NCBI RefSeq assembly: GCF_014647515.1
Contig: NZ_BMPI01000009.1
Coordinates: 1-64,000 of the forward strand
Reading direction: 5' to 3'
Length of the DNA stretch: 64,000 bases
Origin: Dactylosporangium sucinum
Lineage (GTDB): Bacteria; Actinomycetota; Actinomycetes; Mycobacteriales; Micromonosporaceae
Shown here: one piece after another, positions 59,227 to 64,000 of the stretch
How positions within the stretch are numbered: position 1 is the first letter of the stretch
Layout: each line of letters begins with the position of its first letter
Program-made: the position numbers and the translations under genes
Notes under the pieces: generated by a model
Seen by the model: only the letters and a program-made list of their open reading frames with translations
Told to the model about the DNA's origin: nothing
Databases searched by the model: none

Positions 59227-61074
59227 CTACTCGGGCGGAACGCTGGCGGCGGATGCGGTTGGGATGGTGGCCAGCAGCAGCGTGCCGCCGCCGGTGGGGC
59301 TGGTGATGGTCAGGTGTCCGCCGAGCGCCTCGACGCGGTCCTGGAGGCCGATGAGGCCGGTCCCGCGGTGACGTTCGGCGCCCCCGACGCCGTCGTCGCG
59401 GATCGACAGGTGCAGGGCGGCATCGCGGGTTGCCGCCTCCACGTGCACCACCGTGGCGTTGGCGTATCTGGCCGCGTTGGTCAGCGCTTCGGAGACGATG
59501 TGATACGCGGCCACCTCGACCACCGCCGGCATGCGCAGGCAGGTGCGCAGGTCGAGGTCGACCGGCACCGCCGATCTGCGGGCGAGTGCCTTGAGGGCGA
59601 GTGGCAGACCGCCCGCGGACAGCACCGTCGGGTGGATGCCCCGGGAAATCTCCCGCAGCTCGTCCACGGCGCTGTTCAGGCCGCACAGGGCGCGCGACAG
59701 CTCCGCCCTGGTCTGCTCCAGCTCCGGCGGCAGGCTGGCGTGCACGGCGCCGACCTGCATCGCGACGGCGAGGAACTGCTGCAGTGCGCTGTCGTGCAGG
59801 CTGCGTTCGATGCGCTGGCGGGCCTGGTCCGCGGCGGCGACCAGCCGGGCCCGGGACGCGGTGAGCTCGGCCCGGCTGTCGGCGTTGGCGATGGCGATGG
59901 CCGCGAGGCCCACGAAGGCGCCGACGCGGGCCTCGGTGTCCGGCGGTAGTGCCTCGGGCCGGGTCGATCCGACGCCCGCCACGCCCCACAGCCGCCCCTC
60001 GACAACGATCGGCGCACCGACCACCGAGCGGATGCCCGTGGCACGAGCGAACGTGCCGACGGGGCCGGCGGCGTTGTCGAAGTTGTCCATCCGGGCGGTG
60101 CGGCCGGTCTCCCACACCAGCGCCAGGACATTGTCGCCCTCGAACGACAGGCGCATCTGATCTTTGCTCAGGTCGGACATGCTGGCCGAGACGAGGCTGG
60201 CCGTGGCGTCGTTCTCAAAGCGGCACAGCCATGCCCGGTACTGCTCACCCATCAGCCCGTACAGCTCCGTTGTGATCGCGTCGAAGACGGCGCGGGTATC
60301 ACTGCCGCTGGCCACCAGGTGCGCCACCCGCCCCAGCGCCGCCTGTTCGGCGGCGAGCCGGCGCAGGTGCTCCCGGCTTGCCTCCAGGGAGTCCAGCACG
60401 GCCGCACGTTCGCGGCCGGCGTGCAGCAGCGGCGCCAACGCCGGCACAACGCGCTCCCGCAGCCGCCGCATCGTCACTTCGGGCACGTCGGCCGGCACCA
60501 CCAGGGTCCCGAGCGAGACGGCACCGGCGCGAAGCGGAAACGCCGAGTGCCGGTCGTCGGCGGGGACCATGGCGAGGTGGATCACCGCGTCCGGCAGCTT
60601 GAGCGATCGCGCGATGCACTGCGCGACCGCGGGCAGCACCGTGGGGAGGTCGTCCGCGTGCAGCAGCAGGCGGGCCATCTCAGCGGTGAGATCAGACTCC
60701 TCGGCCTGGACGGCGCGCAGCCGGGACAGGTCCGCCACCGCGCTCGTCGCCACCGCGACGACGAGAAAGAGCGCCAATCCGACGGCCTGCCGCACGTCGG
60801 AGACGGCGAACCGGTCGAGCGGCTGAACGTGGAAATAGACGAACGCCCCGGTGCTCACCACCGCTGTGGCCATCCCGAGCCACATTCCCCACACCATCGA
60901 GGCGACCAGCACGCCGAAGATGTAGATCATGCCCGGGTAAAACGGCGCCATGAGCCCCCGGAGTGGATAGACCAGGAGGGTCTCCACCACGATCAGTGAC
61001 GCGGCGACCGCGATCCCCAGCCAATAGGGCGGGGGTGTCGGTCGCACCAGCCGGGACAGCGAACCGACATGCAT
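59227..61074 (-). CDS. orphan sensor histidine kinase with DUF4118 and GAF domains
   Basis: A 615-residue kinase. Four N-terminal helices (residues 17-110, including FYPGMIYIFGVLVASMVWGMWLGMATAVVS) match the DUF4118 sensor of KdpD-like proteins. A central GAF domain is seen around SVVGAPIVVEGRLWGVAGVGS. The phospho-acceptor motif is QRIERSLHDSALQQFLAV, followed by an ATPase domain with EALTNAARYA and GTGLIGLQDRVEALGGHL. No response regulator is adjacent. The start is uncertain: the ATG at 61074 has no ribosome-binding site, and the frame stays open for 58 codons upstream. Confidence 0.85.
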   Translation of the reverse strand: MHVGSLSRLVRPTPPPYWLGIAVAASLIVVETLLVYPLRGLMAPFYPGMIYIFGVLVASMVWGMWLGMATAVVSTGAFVYFHVQPLDRFAVSDVRQAVGLALFLVVAVATSAVADLSRLRAVQAEESDLTAEMARLLLHADDLPTVLPAVAQCIARSLKLPDAVIHLAMVPADDRHSAFPLRAGAVSLGTLVVPADVPEVTMRRLRERVVPALAPLLHAGRERAAVLDSLEASREHLRRLAAEQAALGRVAHLVASGSDTRAVFDAITTELYGLMGEQYRAWLCRFENDATASLVSASMSDLSKDQMRLSFEGDNVLALVWETGRTARMDNFDNAAGPVGTFARATGIRSVVGAPIVVEGRLWGVAGVGSTRPEALPPDTEARVGAFVGLAAIAIANADSRAELTASRARLVAAADQARQRIERSLHDSALQQFLAVAMQVGAVHASLPPELEQTRAELSRALCGLNSAVDELREISRGIHPTVLSAGGLPLALKALARRSAVPVDLDLRTCLRMPAVVEVAAYHIVSEALTNAARYANATVVHVEAATRDAALHLSIRDDGVGGAERHRGTGLIGLQDRVEALGGHLTITSPTGGGTLLLATIPTASAASVPPE

Positions 61075-61227
61075 TGAGGCTATTTTAGTCGAATTTCTGC
61101 TTTCGTCAGATTCTATGGAGGGTTGATCCGGTGATTCGGTGACAGCGGCACCGCTGCAGGTGTCGCGCAGCATCCTGGCGCAGTTCGCCCGCCCGCCCTG
61201 CATGGTGACCCACGCCACAGTCCGACC

Positions 61228-61254
61228 TGTCAGGAATCCGTGCGCCATCTCGTT
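61228..61254 (+). promoter_or_regulatory. ECF41-type promoter
   Basis: TGTCAGG, then exactly 16 bases, then CGTT. The published ECF41 consensus is TGTCACA-N16-CGTC, so nine of eleven defined positions match with exact spacing. It is 31 bases upstream of the oxidoreductase start, and the second gene of the operon is the SigJ/ECF41-like sigma factor itself, which implies autoregulation. Confidence 0.7.
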
Positions 61255-61285
61255 CTGAGGTCAAGCGAAAGACGGGAGGAAGCAC

Positions 61286-62476
61286 ATGCGGCACCGCATC
61301 ACCGTCCTCGGGGCCGGGTACGCCGGCGCCTCCGCGGCCGGATACCTCGCCCGCCACCTGCAGCCCGACGACTTCGAGATCACCGTCGTCAACGCCGAAC
61401 CCGACTTCGTCGAGCGGATGCGCCTGCACCAGCTCGCCGCCGGCCGGCCGCTGCGCCGCCACGGGCTGGCGGAGATGTTCGCGGGCACGGGCATCCGGCT
61501 GCGAGTGGCGAGCGTCACCGCCGTCGACCCGCAGCAGCGGACGGTCACCGTGGCGGACGGCGAGGGCACCGAGCGGATCGAGTACGACAGCCTCCTCTAC
61601 ACGCTCGGCAGCACCATCGACGGCCAGGGCGTCGCAGGCGTCGCCGAGCACGCCTTCCACGTCGCCGGACAGCCGGCTGCGCTGCGCCTGTGCCGGCGCC
61701 TGGACGAGCTGGGCGAGGGCGGGACGGTGCTCGTCGTCGGCGGCAACCTGACCGCCATCGAGACCGCCACCGAGATCGCCGAGTCCCGGCCCGGGCTGCG
61801 GGTCGCCGTCGCCACCAGCGGCGAGTTGGGCGGCTGGCTGGCCCCGAAGGGCCGCCGGCACCTGCTGCGCGCGTTCGACCGGCTCGGGATCGCCGTCCAC
61901 GAGCACGCCACCGTCGAACGCGTCGAGCGGGCCGGTGCCGTCGCGGCCGACGGCACCGTCTTCGCCGCCACCGCGACCGTGTGGGCGGCCGGCTTCGCCG
62001 TGCACCCCATCGCCGCCGCCAGCGGCCTGGCCGTCGAAGCCGACGGCCGGATCACCGTCGACCGGATGATGCGGTCCGTCTCGCACCCGGGGGTCTACGC
62101 GGCCGGCGACAGCGCCTACGTCATCGGCGCGAACGGCCGGCCGCTGCCGATGTCGTGCGCGTCGGCCGGCTTCACCCGGATGCAGGCGACGGCCGCGATC
62201 ATCGGGGACCTCACCGGCCACCGGATCTCGAAGACCCCGCTCGAGTACCTCGGCAACTGCATCAGCCTCGGCGGGAAGGACGCGATCTTCCAGGCGGTCG
62301 ACGGCGACGCGCGGTCGAAGCCCTGGTCCCTGCGCGGCCGCACGGCCGCGCGCTTCAAGGCATTCGTGCTCAGCGGGGCCGCATGGAACATGAGCCACCC
62401 GACCTACGGACTGCCGGCCCGACGGCGCCGCCTGACCGCTGTGCGCCACCGCGCACCCGCGGAGGTCGCTGGTTAG
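61286..62476 (+). CDS. NDH-2-like FAD/NAD(P)-dependent oxidoreductase
   Basis: A 396-residue pyridine-nucleotide disulphide-fold enzyme. ITVLGAGYAGASAAGYLARHL binds FAD, TVLVVGGNLTAIETATEIAES binds NAD(P), and GVYAAGDSAYVIG is the second FAD motif. No redox-active Cys pair is present, so it is a type II NADH dehydrogenase-like or ferredoxin-reductase-like protein, not a disulphide reductase. GGGAGG lies close to the ATG. The sigma-factor gene begins one base after its stop codon. Confidence 0.88.
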   Translation: MRHRITVLGAGYAGASAAGYLARHLQPDDFEITVVNAEPDFVERMRLHQLAAGRPLRRHGLAEMFAGTGIRLRVASVTAVDPQQRTVTVADGEGTERIEYDSLLYTLGSTIDGQGVAGVAEHAFHVAGQPAALRLCRRLDELGEGGTVLVVGGNLTAIETATEIAESRPGLRVAVATSGELGGWLAPKGRRHLLRAFDRLGIAVHEHATVERVERAGAVAADGTVFAATATVWAAGFAVHPIAAASGLAVEADGRITVDRMMRSVSHPGVYAAGDSAYVIGANGRPLPMSCASAGFTRMQATAAIIGDLTGHRISKTPLEYLGNCISLGGKDAIFQAVDGDARSKPWSLRGRTAARFKAFVLSGAAWNMSHPTYGLPARRRRLTAVRHRAPAEVAG

Positions 62477-62477
62477 C

Positions 62478-63422
62478 GTGAACCGCATGGACGCTGCCAC
62501 CGTGGAGCGCTTCGAGGCCAACCGGGACCGGTTGGCCTCGCTGGCGTACCGCCTGCTCGGCTCGGCCGCCGACGCCGAGGACGCGGTGCAGGACACGTTC
62601 CTGCGCTGGCACGCCGCCGACCGGGAACACATCGAGGTGCCCGAGGCGTGGCTGACCAAGGTGGTCACCAACGTGTCCCTCGACCGGCTCCGGTCGGCGC
62701 AGGCGCGGCGGGAACGTGCGGCCGGCGACTGGCTGCCCGAGCCGCTCCTGGACGGCGACCCGATGCTCGGCCCCGCCGACACCGTCGAGCAGCGCGAATC
62801 GGTGACCCTGGCGGTGCTGACGCTCATGGAACACCTCTCGCCGGTCGAGCGGGCCGTCTACGTGCTGCGCGAGGCGTTCGCCTACAGCCACGCCGAGATC
62901 GCCGAGATCCTCGACATCACCGAGTCCGCGAGCCAGCAGCACGCCCACCGCGCCCGGCGCCGCGTCACCGCCGGGCGGGTCGCCGGCGACATCGACCACG
63001 CCGCCGCCCGCCGCATCGTCGAGGCCTTCGTCGAGGCCGCCTCCTCGGGCCGCACAGAACGGCTGGTGGCGCTGCTCTCCGACGACGCCACCGGGATCTC
63101 CGACGGCGCCGGGCAGGGCACGAGATGGCTGCGGTTCTCGACTCCCGAGCGGATCGCCGCCGCCCTGCGGGCCGGGTTCAAGCCGACGCCGGCGAAGCGG
63201 CGACTGGCCGGCGGCTCCCCCGCGATGCACGCCGGCGTGGTCAACTCCTGCCCCGCCCTCATCGCCGCGCTCGGCGACCGGGTCCTGGGCGTGGTGGTCC
63301 TGGACGTTCGCGGCGACCGGATCGGGGTCGTGCGCGGCATCTCCGACCCCGACCGGCTCCGCCGCTTCAACGAGCGGTGGCGGCGGGGCGGGCACGACGA
63401 CCCCATCATCCGATCGTGGTGA
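62478..63422 (+). CDS. sigJ: ECF RNA polymerase sigma factor, SigJ/ECF41 type with C-terminal SnoaL-like domain
   Basis: A 314-residue sigma factor. Region 2 is residues 8-75 (LASLAYRLLGSAADAEDAVQDTFLRW), a WLPEPL linker follows, region 4 is around residues 110-160 (LSPVERAVYVLREAFAYSHAEIAEILDITESASQQHAHRARRR), and residues 175-300 form the SnoaL-like extension that modulates activity in place of an anti-sigma factor. It starts with GTG. ECF41 operons typically include a redox or decarboxylase partner, here the NDH-2-like gene. Confidence 0.93.
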   Translation: MNRMDAATVERFEANRDRLASLAYRLLGSAADAEDAVQDTFLRWHAADREHIEVPEAWLTKVVTNVSLDRLRSAQARRERAAGDWLPEPLLDGDPMLGPADTVEQRESVTLAVLTLMEHLSPVERAVYVLREAFAYSHAEIAEILDITESASQQHAHRARRRVTAGRVAGDIDHAAARRIVEAFVEAASSGRTERLVALLSDDATGISDGAGQGTRWLRFSTPERIAAALRAGFKPTPAKRRLAGGSPAMHAGVVNSCPALIAALGDRVLGVVVLDVRGDRIGVVRGISDPDRLRRFNERWRRGGHDDPIIRSW

Positions 63423-63736
63423 CCAGCCGGCAAAACCACGCCGCCCGGCGTCCCACCAGGCGATCAAGCTGAGCCGCTTCAGCGGCGAGTTACGTCGGCA
63501 TTTCGCGCAGGTGTACGTCTCCCCCGCGCAGTTGCGGACCGGCGAGTCGCACCGGCACGCTGAGGCCACCGACCCGGCCACCCCCGGTCACGCGGACGGC
63601 CGAGCCGGCGCGGGCCCTCGGTCCGGACGTGCCATCGCGACGGACGCGTTCATGATCGCGGAACTTCCGGTAGCGGAGGGCTTCGTCGAGCGGGAGGTGC
63701 GCGGCCCCGGCGGGTACGCCGGGGCCGGCGGTGGCA
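63423..63736. other. intergenic region, no gene seen
   Basis: A 314-base gap between the sigma-factor gene and the convergent partial gene at the right edge. Frames through it encode low-complexity protein without a ribosome-binding site. A small stem, GCCGC-TTCA-GCGGC (63473-63486), is the only structure noticed and could be a weak terminator for the sigma-factor operon. Confidence 0.5.
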
Positions 63737-64000
63737 TCACGGCACGATGTGGACCGTGTCGCAGCCGAGGAATGTGTAGACGTTGCCGTCGGCCGCCCGG
63801 TACTTGCCCTTCAGGCAGGCTGATGTCGTCGTCGCGGTGAGGCCGGAGTCGGACGGGCGGAAGTGCAGCACCAGGTCGGTGTCGGCGTCACGGGTCCGCT
63901 CGTCCAGCTCGTACGAGCGTTCCGGATGGCCCTTGCCGTGGCGCTCCGTCGCTCCGGTGGGGTTGGCGGTGTTGAACAGGTTCTCGCGCAGGCCCCACCG
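63737..64000 (-). CDS. C-terminal part of a protein running off the window
   Basis: An open frame from the right edge to TGA at 63739-63737 encodes 87 residues, ending LGCDTVHIVP. Two cysteines (in TSACLKGKY and FLGCDTV) are spaced as for a disulphide, and the composition is polar with no membrane helix, suggesting a secreted or periplasmic domain. The start is outside the window and the family is not recognised. Confidence 0.6.
   Translation of the reverse strand, partial: RWGLRENLFNTANPTGATERHGKGHPERSYELDERTRDADTDLVLHFRPSDSGLTATTTSACLKGKYRAADGNVYTFLGCDTVHIVP

Noticed and set aside
63511-63840. A 109-codon plus-strand open frame near the right edge
   Set aside because: No ribosome-binding site, mixed low-complexity composition, and it runs into the better-supported minus-strand partial gene.
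1-64000. tRNA, rRNA, prophage or insertion-sequence genes
   Set aside because: No transposase, integrase, phage structural protein, cloverleaf-forming sequence with CCA-type end, or rRNA-like conserved stretch was seen in this reading; a covariance-model search would be needed to exclude small RNAs.

Overview
The window is chromosomal DNA from a high-GC actinomycete. Nearly every gene uses G/C-ending codons, GTG or TTG starts are common, operons are packed with 4-base ATGA/GTGA overlaps, and P450/3Fe-4S ferredoxin pairs, TetR/IclR/GntR regulators and a SigJ-type (ECF41-like) sigma factor are present. A filamentous soil genus of the Micromonosporaceae or a relative fits. That placement is an inference; there is no rRNA to settle it.

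Layout. 0-3.3 kb: tkt-tal pentose-phosphate operon. 3.4-6.6 kb: a SAM methyltransferase coupled to a large polytopic (GT-C-like) membrane protein. 6.7-7.9 kb: a divergent XRE regulator / methionine aminopeptidase pair with a perfect palindrome between them. 8.2-43.2 kb: a catabolic island of about 35 genes. It holds a Liv-type ABC importer (binding protein plus LivHMGF), three P450s with two 3Fe-4S ferredoxins and one ferredoxin reductase, two acyl-CoA-synthetase-type ligases, two CaiB-type CoA transferases, a split MaoC hydratase, two acyl-CoA dehydrogenases, two enoyl-CoA hydratase-fold enzymes (one MenB/BadI-like), a FadA5/FadA6-like thiolase, four SDR or ketopantoate-reductase-like dehydrogenases, an acetoacetate-decarboxylase-like protein, an LLM flavin oxidoreductase, a CitE-like lyase, malate synthase and an amidohydrolase. 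Regulators are FCD-GntR, TetR and IclR. 43.3-64 kb: mixed genes, including a cupin, a P1B ATPase with a C-terminal hemerythrin domain, a ferric-reductase-like/FMN-binding electron-transfer pair, a TPR protein, a P450-ferredoxin pair, a two-component system, an orphan DUF4118 sensor kinase and an NDH-2-like oxidoreductase/SigJ pair with a good ECF41-type promoter.

How the island probably works (inference): the Liv transporter brings in a hydrophobic, probably alicyclic or branched acid. P450s oxidise it, the ligases and CoA transferases activate it, dehydrogenases, MaoC, ECH and SDR enzymes run beta-oxidation, the BadI-like hydrolase opens a ring, thiolase and CitE-like lyase cleave C-C bonds, and malate synthase takes up glyoxylate. 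The substrate is not evident.

The strongest new signal is a degenerate 17-18 bp motif, roughly yTAATGATnnGCATAGA. I found it by eye in eight intergenic regions of the island (nine copies, one a near-perfect palindrome) and not in the other promoter regions I looked at, so the whole 35 kb may be one regulon. A second oddity is a 0.7 kb insert at 24.7-25.4 kb: a hairpin with perfect 24-bp arms between a pyrimidine-rich left flank and a purine-rich right flank, ending in seven perfect 13-bp tandem repeats.
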